Of a stretch of DNA of 64,000 nt, positions 19,386 to 28,357 are shown piece after piece. Position 1 is the stretch's first letter. Each line of letters starts with the position of its first letter. This DNA is from Streptomyces hygroscopicus (GTDB lineage Bacteria; Actinomycetota; Actinomycetes; Streptomycetales; Streptomycetaceae). Made by a program: the position numbers and the translations under genes. Below the pieces are notes generated by a model. The model ran no database searches. It saw nothing but the letters and a program-made list of their open reading frames with translations, and was not told where the DNA came from. The stretch spans positions 23,268 to 87,267 of the forward strand of contig NZ_LBMW01000035.1 of assembly GCF_026168105.1 (NCBI RefSeq). The letters run 5' to 3'.

Positions 19386-20600
19386 TCAGAGGCTCGGCAC
19401 CACCCGCCCCGTCACCTCCCCGAGCCCCACGCGCGTCCCGTTCGGCCCCGGGGCCCACGCCGTCAGCGTCACCACGTCGCCGTCCTCGAGGAAGGTCCGC
19501 TTGCCGTCCGGGAGTTCGAGCGGGTCCCGGCCGTTCCAGGTCAGTTCGAGGAGCGAGCCGCGTTCACGCTCCGCCGGGCCGCTCACGGTGCCCGAGCCGT
19601 ACAGGTCGCCCGTCCGCAGCGACGCCCCGTTCACCGTCATGTGCGCCAGCTGCTGGGCCGCCGTCCAGTACATGGTCGAGAACGGCGGCTCGGAGACCAC
19701 ATGGCCGTTGATCGCGACGGAGATGCGCAGGTCGTAGCCCGCCGGTTCCTCCTGGGAGTCGTCCAGGTACGGCAGCAGCGGATGCGTGCGCTCCGGCGGT
19801 GCGGTCCGTGCCTCCTCCAGCGCGTCCAGCGGAGTGATCCACGCCGAGACGGACGTGGCGAACGACTTGCCGAGGAACGGTCCGAGCGGCACGTACTCCC
19901 AGGCCTGGATGTCCCGCGCCGACCAGTCGTTGAGCAGACACAGTCCGAACACATGGTCGCGGAACCCGGACAGCCCCACCGGCCGGCCCAGCTGCGACGG
20001 CACCCCGACCACGAATCCCACCTCCGCCTCGATGTCCAGGCGGACCGAGGGCCCGAAGACCGGCGCCGGGTCGGTCGGGGCCTTGCGCTGTCCCTGCGGG
20101 CGCACGACATCCGTGCCCGACACCACCACCGTCCCGGACCGGCCGTGGTAGCCGATCGGCAGGTGCTTCCAGTTGGGGGTCAGGGAGTCCTCCGCGTCCG
20201 GGCGGAACATCTGACCGACGTTACGGGCGTGGTTCTCGGAGGCGTAGAAATCGACGTAGTCCGCGACCTCGAAGGGCAGGTGCAGGGTCACCTCGGAGAG
20301 CGGATGCAGGAGGGGTGCGACGGTCTCCTGGTGCGCGGGCACGGTCACCCACGCCGTCAGCGCCCGGCGCACGTCCGACCAGGCGGTGCGCCCCGCCGCC
20401 AGCAGCGGGCCCAGGGAGGGCCGGGCCAGCAGGGAGGCGTACGCGGAGCCGAGCGCCTGGGCCGCCGCGCCCGCGTCGAGCACGCGGTCGCCCAGGCGGA
20501 CGCCAACGCTCCGCTTGTCCGATCCCGCGGGCGAGAAGACGCCGTAGGGGAGGTTGTGCGCGCCGAAGGGGTCGCCCTCGGGGGCATCGAAGGGGGGCAT
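19386..20600 (-). CDS. fahA: Fumarylacetoacetase
   Basis: Cytoplasmic hydrolase of the last step of tyrosine/homogentisate breakdown, splitting 4-fumarylacetoacetate to fumarate and acetoacetate. The 404-residue length matches the family. The N-terminal SH3-like domain is followed by the catalytic fold with DYVDFYASENHARNVG, WKHLPIGYHGR (the His of the catalytic dyad), DIEAEVGFVVG (metal ligands) and LLNDWSARDIQAWEYVPLGP. ATG at 20600 is chosen because the fold begins just after it (FGAHNLPYGVF). The gene is divergent from the ATP-grasp gene across a 211-bp promoter region. Confidence 0.95.
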   Translation of the reverse strand: MPPFDAPEGDPFGAHNLPYGVFSPAGSDKRSVGVRLGDRVLDAGAAAQALGSAYASLLARPSLGPLLAAGRTAWSDVRRALTAWVTVPAHQETVAPLLHPLSEVTLHLPFEVADYVDFYASENHARNVGQMFRPDAEDSLTPNWKHLPIGYHGRSGTVVVSGTDVVRPQGQRKAPTDPAPVFGPSVRLDIEAEVGFVVGVPSQLGRPVGLSGFRDHVFGLCLLNDWSARDIQAWEYVPLGPFLGKSFATSVSAWITPLDALEEARTAPPERTHPLLPYLDDSQEEPAGYDLRISVAINGHVVSEPPFSTMYWTAAQQLAHMTVNGASLRTGDLYGSGTVSGPAERERGSLLELTWNGRDPLELPDGKRTFLEDGDVVTLTAWAPGPNGTRVGLGEVTGRVVPSL

Positions 20601-20811
20601 GGGATGCTGCCTCGCTTTCGTGCAGTCCAGGTGTGCCGTTGCACGCGGGTGCGTTTCGTGTGGTCGTCGCACACGTTACGGGTGAGTCGACCGTCCTGGG
20701 CAGTGTCTAAAGAGTTCGCAATGTCCGAATAGGCCTTGTCGGAGCGTCTAATTCCGGCTTAGCGTCCTTTGGGGACACGGACGGGGTGGGTCCGGTCCGT
20801 AGGGGGGACAC

Positions 20812-22089
20812 GTGGGGGGACCCGTGGCCAGGAGCACCGGCAGCGAGCCGTTCGACGCGGACCGCGACGTACCGGGGCTCATCGTGAAGTTCGGCGACTA
20901 TCCACTGCACCATGGCGGGGTGGGTGCCATCCGCAGCCTGGGCCGGCTCGGCATACCGATGTATGCGATCACCGAGGACCGTTACACACCCGCGGCGGTC
21001 TCCCGCTATCTGCGGCGCGCCTTCGTCTGGCCGACCACGGGGACGGAGGAACCGGAGCGGCTCGTGGAGGGCCTGCTGCGCATCGGACGCCGCATCGGGC
21101 GGCCGACGGTCCTCGTCCCCACCGACGAGGAGGCCGCCGTCCTGATCGCGGAGCACCAGGACGTCCTGGCGGGCCCCTTTCTGTTCCCGAGGGTGGACGC
21201 CAAGCTGCCGCGCCGCCTCGCCAGCAAACAGGGCCTGCACGAACTGTGCGTGGAACACGGCATCCCGAGCCCGATGGCCGCCTTCCCACAGTCCTACGAC
21301 GACATCGTGCGCTTCGCGGAGACGGCCCGCTTCCCGCTCGTGGCCAAGAACCGCGAGGCGTTCGTGCGGCGCGCCCAGCCCGCCGTGGGCGGCACGACGA
21401 AGATCACCACGCGCGAGGGGCTTCTCACGCTCGCCCGCGACTGGGGCGAGCGCCCCGGTGTGATCCTCCAGGAGTACCTGCCCCGGGAGCAGGCCGAGGA
21501 CTGGATCGTGCACGCCTACTTCGACCAGGACTCGGCCCCGCTCGCCATGTTCACCGGCGTCAAGGTCCGCTCCTGGCCGCCGCACGCGGGCATGACCGCG
21601 AACGCGTACGTCGTCCACAACCCGGAACTCGCCGACCTCGCCGCGCGTTTCATCAAACAGATCGGCTTCACCGGGATCGTCGACCTCGACCTGCGCTTCG
21701 ACCGGCGTGACGGTCAGTACAAACTGCTCGACTTCAACCCCCGCATGGGCGCCCAGTTCCGGCTCTTCGAGAACGAGTCGGGGGTGGACGTGGTCCGCGC
21801 CATGCACCTGGACCTGACCGGCCGTGCGGTCCCGGAGGGGGAACAGCGCGCCGGCCATCGCTACATCGTGGAGAACATCGACCTGGCCGCGATGCTCGCC
21901 TATCGCCGCAGCGGCTATACGACGCCGCATGCACCGGCCCGCCCAAGCGGTACGGAGCTGGCCTGGCTCGCGGGTGACGACCTGCGGCCCTTCTTCACGA
22001 TGCTCGCACGCTTCGTGCGGCCGGGCGCGAAGCATCTGTATCAGCTGTGGCGGACCAACCGCCGAGGGAGCACCACGAGTACGTCGTAG
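20812..22089 (+). CDS. ATP-grasp ligase-like protein
   Basis: A 425-residue protein of the ATP-grasp superfamily, which joins a carboxylate to an amine or thiol through an acyl-phosphate. The N-terminal domain has IRSLGRLGIPMYAITEDRYT. The central domain has KLPRRLASKQGLHELCVEHG, FPLVAKNREAF (nucleotide-binding Lys), VILQEYLPREQAEDWIVHAY and FDRRDGQYKLLDFNPRMGAQ (metal-binding Asp/Asn). The layout resembles D-aspartate ligase and carboxylate-amine ligase families, but the substrate cannot be told. Start is GTG at 20812 with AGGGGGG just upstream. It lies 64 bp before a flavin monooxygenase-like gene on the same strand, probably a two-gene unit. Confidence 0.85.
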   Translation: MGGPVARSTGSEPFDADRDVPGLIVKFGDYPLHHGGVGAIRSLGRLGIPMYAITEDRYTPAAVSRYLRRAFVWPTTGTEEPERLVEGLLRIGRRIGRPTVLVPTDEEAAVLIAEHQDVLAGPFLFPRVDAKLPRRLASKQGLHELCVEHGIPSPMAAFPQSYDDIVRFAETARFPLVAKNREAFVRRAQPAVGGTTKITTREGLLTLARDWGERPGVILQEYLPREQAEDWIVHAYFDQDSAPLAMFTGVKVRSWPPHAGMTANAYVVHNPELADLAARFIKQIGFTGIVDLDLRFDRRDGQYKLLDFNPRMGAQFRLFENESGVDVVRAMHLDLTGRAVPEGEQRAGHRYIVENIDLAAMLAYRRSGYTTPHAPARPSGTELAWLAGDDLRPFFTMLARFVRPGAKHLYQLWRTNRRGSTTSTS

Positions 22090-22153
22090 TCACGTCGTAG
22101 TGCGTAAGGGCTCCAACACGAAGTAGGCACGTTGCGTCCTGGGGAGGGACTTC

Positions 22154-23353
22154 GTGATTCAACCGGTAGCAGTCATCGGTGCCGGACCGTTCGGCCTGTC
22201 CACCGCCGCCCATCTACGGGCGCGCGGTATCCCGGTACGCGTTTTCGGCGAGCCCATGGTGAGCTGGCGCGACCACATGCCCGCGAGCATGCTCCTGAAG
22301 TCGACCCCGGCCGCGTCGAACTTCGACGCCCCCCAGCACGGGCACACGCTGGCGGACTACTGCGACGCGGCGGGCATCGCCCGGCTGGTGACGGACGAGG
22401 ACATCATCCCGGTCGAGACGTTCATCGCGTACGGCGACTGGTTCCAGCAGAAGCTGGTGCCGGGCCTGGAGCGGGTGCGCGTCGTCTCCGTGGACCGACG
22501 ACAGGGCGGCGGCTTCGAGCTGAAGCTTGACTCCGGCGAGTTGTTCGCCGCGCGAGCGGTGGTGGTGGCGACCGGCCTCTCGGGCCTGGCCCACCTCCCC
22601 CCGGAGCTGGCCGCGGCGCCGGACGGTCCCACCCCCACGGGCCCGGTCTCCCACAGCTCCCAGCACCACGACCTGACCCGCTTCTCCGGCAAGGAGCTGC
22701 TGGTCGTGGGTGCGGGCCAGTCCGCGCTGGAGACGGCGGCGCTGGCGGCCGAGGCGGGCGCCCGGGTGTGCGTGGTCTCGCGTGGCCGGGGCCGGGTGGC
22801 GTTCGGTGCGGCGCCGTGGCAGCAGCCGAAGCTGCGTCCGGAGTCGCCGTTCGGGCGCGCCTGGTCGTTGTGGGCGCTGAGCTACTACCCGCATCCTTAC
22901 CGCTTCCTGCCCGCCCGGACCCGTCACTACCTGGTCCGCCGCGTCCTCGGCCCGCTCGGTGCGTGGTGGCTGCGCGACCGCTTCCAGGGCAAGGTGGAGG
23001 TCCGTGAGGTCGCCCGTCTCGTGGGTACGTCCGCCCGCGACGGCAGCCCGGCCCTGACGGTCCGGACCCACGCGGGCCGCACGGAGGAACTGACCGCGGA
23101 CCACGTCATCGCCGCGACGGGCTACCGGGTGGACATCGCCGCGATGGACTTCCTGGGCCACGAACTGCGAACGGAACTGGCGGTGAGCCGGGGCGCGCCC
23201 AGGCTCGGGGCGGGATATGTGTCGTCCGTTCCGGGCCTGTACTTCACCGGCCTGCCCGCGGCGGCCTCGTACGGCCCGGTGATGCGCTTCGTGTGCGGTA
23301 CGGAGTTCGCCTCCCCGCGCCTGGCGAGGCATCTGGCGGCGGCGCACCGCTGA
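22154..23353 (+). CDS. FAD/NAD(P)H-dependent monooxygenase-like oxidoreductase
   Basis: A 399-residue flavoprotein with two dinucleotide-binding motifs: VIGAGPFGLSTAAHLRARG at the N-terminus for FAD and LLVVGAGQSALETAALAAEAG near residue 180 for NAD(P)H. Between them is SWRDHMPASMLLKSTPAASN, as in flavin-containing and N-hydroxylating monooxygenases. ATGYRVDI near residue 318 is the third FAD contact. The GTG start follows GGGAGGGAC closely. Pairing with the ATP-grasp gene suggests modification of an amine-containing metabolite (inference). Confidence 0.85.
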   Translation: MIQPVAVIGAGPFGLSTAAHLRARGIPVRVFGEPMVSWRDHMPASMLLKSTPAASNFDAPQHGHTLADYCDAAGIARLVTDEDIIPVETFIAYGDWFQQKLVPGLERVRVVSVDRRQGGGFELKLDSGELFAARAVVVATGLSGLAHLPPELAAAPDGPTPTGPVSHSSQHHDLTRFSGKELLVVGAGQSALETAALAAEAGARVCVVSRGRGRVAFGAAPWQQPKLRPESPFGRAWSLWALSYYPHPYRFLPARTRHYLVRRVLGPLGAWWLRDRFQGKVEVREVARLVGTSARDGSPALTVRTHAGRTEELTADHVIAATGYRVDIAAMDFLGHELRTELAVSRGAPRLGAGYVSSVPGLYFTGLPAAASYGPVMRFVCGTEFASPRLARHLAAAHR

Positions 23354-23488
23354 GAACGGAGACGCACCGCTGAGAACGGAGACCGGCGGGGGTGCGGCGC
23401 CTCGCGCCCCCGCCGAGCGTCAGGAGCGCAGTGCGCGGCACCTGGCTCCCCCGCCGAGCGTCAGGAGCGCAAGGCGCGGCACCTGGCT
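23343..23488. repeat. Tandem duplications at the 3' end of the flavoprotein gene
   Basis: Two different short tandem duplications. A 20-bp unit (GCACCGCTGAGAACGGAGAC) occurs at 23343-23362 and 23363-23382, with the stop codon of the preceding gene inside the first copy. A 41-bp unit beginning CCCCCGCCGAGCG occurs at 23407-23447 and 23448-23488 with one or two mismatches, followed by the first 8 bases of a third. Confidence 0.85.
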
Positions 23489-23621
23489 CCCCCGCCGTAC
23501 CCCACGGGCGCAGGTCCCGGGGCAAAACCGCACAACAGCACATCGAGCAGCAGGCGTTGGTCACCGGACGTCGTCCGGATCACGCCGAGTCGCCGGGGAG
23601 TTCCATCCGTATTCTCTGATC

Positions 23622-24434
23622 ATGGCCGCACCCCTCGCATATTCACTCATCGCCACTGACCTGGACGGAACGCTGCTGCGTGGTGACGACACGCTCTCCG
23701 ACCGGTCGAAGGCCGCTCTGGCGAGGGCCGCAGCGGCCGGCGCGCGGCACTTGGTGGTGACGGGGCGCCCGGCGCCGAGAGTGCGGCCACTGCTCGACGA
23801 CCTCGGCAGCAGAGGGCTCGCGGTGTGCGGGCAGGGCGCGCAGGTGTACGACGTCGGCGCGGAGCGGCTGCTGTTCTCCGTCACCCTGGAACGGGAGTTG
23901 GCCGAGACCGCGCTCGGCAAGATCGAGGCCGAGGTGGGGGAGGTGTACGCGGCCGTCGACCAGGACGGCGTGGACGGGCTCACCCTCGTCGAGCCCGGCT
24001 ACCGCATGCCCCATCCCACCCTTCCCGCCGTGCGGGTCCGGCGGCGCGACGACCTGTGGTGCGAGCCGATCAGCAAGGTGCTGCTGCGCCATCACGCGCT
24101 GTCGGACGACGAGTTGGCGAGGGCGGCCCGGGCGGCTGTCGGCTCCCTGGCGACGGTCACCATGTCCGGGCCCGGCACCGTCGAACTCCAGCCGGTCGGC
24201 ATCACCAAGGCGACGGGACTCGCGCTGGCCGCCGAGTTCCTGGGTCTCGGCCCGGCGGAGACGATCGCCTTCGGCGACATGCCGAACGACATCCCCATGT
24301 TCGACTGGGCCGCGCACGGCGTCGCGATGGCCAACGCCCACCCGGAACTTAAGGCCGTCGCCGACGAGATCACCACGTCGAACGAGGACGACGGCATCGC
24401 CGTCGTCCTCGAACGACTCTTCACGGGCCGGTAG
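23622..24434 (+). CDS. HAD-superfamily (Cof type IIB) hydrolase
   Basis: A 270-residue cytoplasmic phosphatase of the Cof/HAD-IIB family, usually acting on small sugar phosphates or flavin/pyridoxal phosphates. Motif I is ATDLDGTLL with the nucleophilic Asp, motif II is LVVTGRP, the Lys motif is in VGITKATGLALAAEFL, and motif IV is IAFGDMPNDIPMFDWA. The C2-type cap lies between motifs II and III. It converges on the transglycosylase gene, whose stop lies 16 bp away. Confidence 0.92.
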   Translation: MAAPLAYSLIATDLDGTLLRGDDTLSDRSKAALARAAAAGARHLVVTGRPAPRVRPLLDDLGSRGLAVCGQGAQVYDVGAERLLFSVTLERELAETALGKIEAEVGEVYAAVDQDGVDGLTLVEPGYRMPHPTLPAVRVRRRDDLWCEPISKVLLRHHALSDDELARAARAAVGSLATVTMSGPGTVELQPVGITKATGLALAAEFLGLGPAETIAFGDMPNDIPMFDWAAHGVAMANAHPELKAVADEITTSNEDDGIAVVLERLFTGR

Positions 24435-24449
24435 ATCCGGCCGGAGACG

Positions 24450-24962
24450 TCAGTACGCGCTGTTGACGTTGTCGATCGAGCCGTACCGGTGGGCGGCGTA
24501 GTTGCACGCGGCCGTGATGTTCGCGACCGGGTCGTAGGGGCTGAAGGACGTGCCCGGCACGTGGTACGCGGCGAAGGTAGGGTCGATGATCTGGAGGAGA
24601 CCCTTGGACGGGATGCCCATCCTGGCGTTCGAGTCCCAGTTGTTGATGGCGAACGGGTTGCCGGACGACTCGCGCATCACGTTGCGGTAGATGCCGGAGT
24701 ACGAGCCGGGGATGCCGTGCTGACGCATGATCGCGAGCGACTGGCGGATCCAGCCGTCGAGGCTGCCGGCGCGGGTCGTCAGGGCCTTGGCGGCTGCGAC
24801 CGTGGTCGTGGACGTGCTGGGGGCGGCGGAAGCACTGGTCGCACCCATGATCGGCAGGGCGAGAACGGCGGCGCTCGTGCCCGCGACGGCGAGGGCACGG
24901 GTGAGGCGGGCGGACTTGGAACCGCGGTCCCGGCGGCGTGCGGGCAGGGCGAAAGCAGACAT
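24450..24962 (-). CDS. Secreted lytic transglycosylase (SLT domain)
   Basis: A 170-residue secreted protein. A Sec signal peptide covers about residues 1-47 (basic start, hydrophobic core ALAVAGTSAAVLALPIMGA, then ASA). The C-terminal about 105 residues are an SLT-type lysozyme-like domain: NVMRESSGNPFAINNWDSNA contains the catalytic Glu, and SKGLLQIIDPTF is the second family motif. It probably cleaves peptidoglycan. ATG at 24962 is chosen because GGAGAGGAA lies 6 bases upstream. The long leader carries a c-di-AMP riboswitch and a Crp-like box, the arrangement known for actinobacterial cell-wall lytic genes such as rpfA. Confidence 0.93.
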   Translation of the reverse strand: MSAFALPARRRDRGSKSARLTRALAVAGTSAAVLALPIMGATSASAAPSTSTTTVAAAKALTTRAGSLDGWIRQSLAIMRQHGIPGSYSGIYRNVMRESSGNPFAINNWDSNARMGIPSKGLLQIIDPTFAAYHVPGTSFSPYDPVANITAACNYAAHRYGSIDNVNSAY

Positions 24963-25002
24963 GTGGCGTTCCTCTCCGGCGCCTGCGAGGTGAGCTGTCG
25001 GG

Positions 25003-25172
25003 TTCGGGCTGGGAGGTGCCCGGCCGTGCCCTCGGGGTCGAGGGCGCGACTTCGCCCCAAGCCGTGCCGGAACGCGTCCCGCTCGGCGCTTACCTGGGTC
25101 CCCCGCTCCTGCCGTCGTGGGTCGGTGGGTTCGCGAGCGGCGGCAGGATTCGGCGATCCGCTCGGAACGAGG
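25003..25172 (-). promoter_or_regulatory. ydaO-type c-di-AMP riboswitch in the transglycosylase leader
   Basis: The minus-strand leader contains the conserved parts of the actinobacterial ydaO/yuaA motif in order: GCGGATCGCCGAATCC (25161 down to 25146), then CTGCCG, a GAACCC, the pairing element CGGCAGGAGCGGGGGACCCA (25114-25095) and CTTGGGGCGAAGTCGCG (25061-25045). In known cases c-di-AMP binding turns expression of cell-wall hydrolases off. Outer limits are approximate. Confidence 0.85.
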
Positions 25173-25341
25173 GGAAGGTATGCGAGAGCACATGTCGGGA
25201 ACAAGCCTTGAATTCACACTTCGTCTGAATTGACCTTGACGTGCTTGAATGAGGGGGATGATCCATTTTGTTGAGTGAGGCTCAACTTGCCGTTCGCAAA
25301 CGGGAGATCGGTGGCTTTCCCGAATCGACACACAACGGGCA

Positions 25342-25361
25342 TGAGTGATGTATTTCACTCA
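25342..25361. promoter_or_regulatory. Crp-like binding site upstream of the transglycosylase
   Basis: TGAGTGATGTATTTCACTCA is a perfect 7+7 bp inverted repeat around 6 bases, with the GTGA-N6-TCAC core of cAMP receptor protein sites. It lies about 170 bp upstream of the riboswitch, where the promoter is expected. Confidence 0.6.
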
Positions 25362-25904
25362 CGTCACGCCTAGGTGTCGAAAGCTGTATTGACTACTAAA
25401 AGCGGCGTTAAGGTGCATTACGTGCAATACGGGCATAACGTGCATGGCCCTCGGGCGCCTTGCGGGAGGATGCGCTGCGGGACGTCGCGTAAGAGGTGTC
25501 GCTCCCCAATGAGTGTGACGCCGGTCACCCTCCAGAGGGGGTGAGCGCCCCGGTGCCCCGATCCGGTCGTGCATCCATGTCTGTCTGCGTCCGGCCGGGT
25601 GATCGTGATCGGGATCGTGCCACCCGATGGCGGGGCTTCGAGACGCGCCTGTCTGCAATGCCGCCACATATCTGTTCGTATCAGCTGATCGAGAACATGC
25701 CGTGCGTGGTCCGATACCGCCCGGCCTGGAACAGTGGGCGCTCGTGGTGATCGAAACCTGACCGGATACGCTGACTTGAGTGATGGCGGCGACAGATCGA
25801 CAAACTCGATGAGTGACGTCGGCCGACGGCGTCATCGACCAAGTGACCGACCTTGAGACCGACCGTGTGATCGTCAGCAGACGTCAGCAGACAGGAGACC
25901 CCAC
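25362..25904. other. Gene-free stretch before the polyprenyl synthase
   Basis: About 540 bp of lower GC than the surroundings. The open frames here have no recognisable motif, coding bias or ribosome site. A tandem 10-bp repeat GTCAGCAGAC (25873-25882, 25883-25892) directly precedes the ribosome site ACAGGAG of the next gene. It probably holds the promoters of the two flanking divergent genes. Confidence 0.6.
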
Positions 25905-26915
25905 GTGACCGTCGTCGGGCCGTTCGGGCTGAGCGTGCGGGACCAGGCTCTGGAGGCCGATGTCCAGGCCGGATTGGCCGCTGTCGAGGAGGGGTTGTTC
26001 GAGGCCACCAAGAGCGAGGTGCCCTTCATCACGCAGGCGGCGCAGCACCTCGTGCGCGCGGGTGGGAAGCGGTTCCGGCCGCTCCTCGTGATGCTCGCGG
26101 CGCAGTTCGGCGACCCGTATGCGCCCGGGGTCGTGCCCTCGGCCGTGGTCGTGGAGCTCACCCACCTCGCCACCCTGTACCACGACGACGTGATGGACGA
26201 GGCCGACGTACGCCGTGGAGTGGACAGCGCGAACACCCGCTGGGGCAACTCGGTCGCGGTGCTCACCGGTGACTTCCTGTTCGCCAGGGCGTCGCACATC
26301 CTGGCCGACCTCGGCCCGGAGGCCGTCCGCATCCAGGCGGAGGCGTTCGAGCGGCTGGTCACCGGCCAGATCCTGGAGACGGCGGGGCCACGGGACGGCC
26401 GCGATCCGGTGGAGCACTACCTCGATGTCCTCGGTGGCAAGACGGGCTCACTGGTGGCGGTGGCGTGCCGCTTCGGCGCGATGATGTCGGGCGCCGACGA
26501 GACGGTCGTGGACGTGCTCACGCAGTACGGCGAGCGGCTGGGTGTGGCGTTCCAGCTGGCCGACGACGTCCTGGACATTGCGTCCGACTCACGCGAGTCC
26601 GGAAAGACGCCCGGCACTGATCTGCGTGAGGGGATCCCCACCCTTCCGGTGCTGCGCCTGCGGGAGCGGGCGGAGCGCCTGGGTCGGCCCGAGGACGTCG
26701 CCCTGTGCGAGTTGCTCGACTCCGACCTCACGGATGACGCCCGTCATGCCGAGGCCCTGTCCCGTCTTCGGGGCCACCCGGCCCTCGAGCAGGCCCGCCG
26801 TGACACGGTCCGCTATGCGGAGGACGCCCGCTCGGCCCTGGCTCCGCTGCCGGAGTGCGGTGCGAAGGCGGCCCTTGTGCAGCTGTGTGACGCGGTGGTG
26901 CATCGGGCGGGCTGA
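25905..26915 (+). CDS. Polyprenyl diphosphate synthase
   Basis: A 336-residue trans-isoprenyl diphosphate synthase that extends allylic diphosphates, most likely making the menaquinone side chain. The first Asp-rich motif is in LYHDDVMDEADVRRG and the second is FQLADDVLDIASDS. GGKRFRP near residue 50 and GNSVAVLTGDFLFA near residue 118 are further family markers. The GTG start has AGGAG 8 bases upstream. Menaquinone is the quinone used by actinomycete complex I, which fits a role linked to the nuo clusters, though the nearest is 16 kb away. Confidence 0.93.
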   Translation: MTVVGPFGLSVRDQALEADVQAGLAAVEEGLFEATKSEVPFITQAAQHLVRAGGKRFRPLLVMLAAQFGDPYAPGVVPSAVVVELTHLATLYHDDVMDEADVRRGVDSANTRWGNSVAVLTGDFLFARASHILADLGPEAVRIQAEAFERLVTGQILETAGPRDGRDPVEHYLDVLGGKTGSLVAVACRFGAMMSGADETVVDVLTQYGERLGVAFQLADDVLDIASDSRESGKTPGTDLREGIPTLPVLRLRERAERLGRPEDVALCELLDSDLTDDARHAEALSRLRGHPALEQARRDTVRYAEDARSALAPLPECGAKAALVQLCDAVVHRAG

Positions 26916-26987
26916 CTGTGACCCACCTGTTGCACTCCTGTCACAGCTGGCACACCCGTAACACTTTCGTCATGCATTCCGGTGAAA

Positions 26988-27003
26988 TGTGAGGCAGGTC
27001 ACA
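26988..27003. promoter_or_regulatory. Crp-like binding site upstream of the CHRD gene
   Basis: TGTGAGGCAGGTCACA is a perfect 5+5 inverted repeat around 6 bases and matches TGTGA-N6-TCACA, the classical Crp consensus. It ends 94 bp before the CHRD-domain gene. Confidence 0.6.
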
Positions 27004-27097
27004 TGATTGGAATGAGTCCAGCCTCGGATCGGGTCCGTACCCATGCCCGGAAGCTGACGCAGGGGGCGTCGGCTCGGATACGGGGAGATATACGATC

Positions 27098-28117
27098 ATG
27101 CGCACTGACGCCACGTTCGCGAAGCGTCGTACCGGACTGATCACCACCTGCGTCGCCACCGTCGCCGCGGCCGGAGTGGCCGCGGCCGTCATCCCGGCGT
27201 TCGCCGCCGGCCGGGGGAGCGCACACCACGGCACCGACCACCCCGGGCACGCACAGGCCGTCGTCACCGAGAGCGGCACCCTCACCGGCAGTGGCTCGGG
27301 CGGCACCACACTCGTCGCGAGCCTCCGCGGCGCCAACGAGGTGCCCGTCACCGGAGGCCCCGCGGCCGGCGACAAGGACGGCGCGGCCCTGGAGTTCATC
27401 AGCGTCAAGGGCGACACCGTCTCCGTCGCCGTCACCTGGCGCGGCACCGGCCGCCCCACCATGCTCCACCTCCACGAGGGCGCCAAGGGCGTCAACGGCG
27501 GGGTCAGGGTGGACCTCAGCGGACTGCTGAAGAAGGGCGTCAAGGGGCACACCGCCGTCGGCAGCGTGAAGGTCGAGGACGCCGCCCTGCTCTCCCGGCT
27601 CAAGACCGACCCCGGCGCCTTCTACGCCAACCTGCACACCGCCGAGTTCCCCGGCGGGGCGGTCCGCGGCCAGCTCCACAACGTCACCACCGCCTTCGAC
27701 TTCCGCCACGCCCTGGACAACTTCCAGGCGTCCGTGGTCAAGGGCAAGCAGATCTACGAGTGCAAGCCGGCCGCCGGCGGGGGCTATGCCTTCGCCCAGC
27801 GCGACGTCGCCGCCCTGCTCGGCGGCGACATCCTGCACTCCTTCGTGAAGCCCGGCTCCGGCACGCCGCAGTGGGTCGCACCCGACCGCAGCGCCGTCAC
27901 CGGCACGGTGGTGACCCGGACGCCGAACGGCGCCACGAACATCCCCGAACTCGACCTGAAGGCCACCCGGTCCGGCAGGCAGCACGGTCTGCTCGCGGAC
28001 ACCGCCGAGATCCTGCGCCTGAACACCACCGGCGGCCTCGCGCCCACCGGCTCCTGCACGCCCGGCTCGATCGTGGGCGTCCCGTACCGCGCGGACTACG
28101 TGTTCGTCCAGCACTGA
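27098..28117 (+). CDS. Secreted CHRD-domain protein with DUF3455-like domain
   Basis: A 339-residue exported protein. A signal peptide spans about residues 1-36 (TTCVATVAAAGVAAAVIPAF, then AAG). Residues about 65-200 are a CHRD (chordin) domain, ending in the typical HTAEFPGGAVRGQLHN. Residues about 215-339 (GKQIYECKPAAGGGYAF, WVAPDRSAVTGTVV, YRADYVFVQH) resemble DUF3455, a domain of unknown function often found in secreted proteins. No enzyme motif is seen. The ATG follows GGGGAGATA. A Crp-like box lies upstream. Confidence 0.88.
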   Translation: MRTDATFAKRRTGLITTCVATVAAAGVAAAVIPAFAAGRGSAHHGTDHPGHAQAVVTESGTLTGSGSGGTTLVASLRGANEVPVTGGPAAGDKDGAALEFISVKGDTVSVAVTWRGTGRPTMLHLHEGAKGVNGGVRVDLSGLLKKGVKGHTAVGSVKVEDAALLSRLKTDPGAFYANLHTAEFPGGAVRGQLHNVTTAFDFRHALDNFQASVVKGKQIYECKPAAGGGYAFAQRDVAALLGGDILHSFVKPGSGTPQWVAPDRSAVTGTVVTRTPNGATNIPELDLKATRSGRQHGLLADTAEILRLNTTGGLAPTGSCTPGSIVGVPYRADYVFVQH

Positions 28118-28140
28118 GCGGGGAGTTGATCCGGGGCTGC

Positions 28141-28176
28141 GCCTTTCCCGTACGACCCCTACGGGTCGGGGGAGGC
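28141..28176 (+). terminator. Hairpin after the CHRD gene
   Basis: An interrupted inverted repeat, with core CGACCC-CTAC-GGGTCG and outer GCCT/AGGC pairs, follows the CHRD stop by about 25 bases. Confidence 0.45.
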
Positions 28177-28357
28177 GCGGCCTCGCGATGTCATACCCGA
28201 GGATTACGCGGAGTTGGGCCCGCGGGCTGACGCTTCTCCTGAGTCGATTTGGTCAGATGGACAACACCACCTCACAGGAGTTCGGGTGAGAATGGCGGCG
28301 CAGGGGTGGAGACGTGCATGACGGCAAGCCGCCGCCGACGACGGAGGTTGAGCACAC

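Noticed and set aside
18441..20732. 763-codon plus-strand open frame opposite GntR and fumarylacetoacetase
   Set aside because: No ribosome site or motif; antisense to two well-recognised genes.
25359..25835. Minus-strand open frame upstream of the transglycosylase leader
   Set aside because: Starts in the Crp-like region, has no motif or coding bias and is not supported by a ribosome site.
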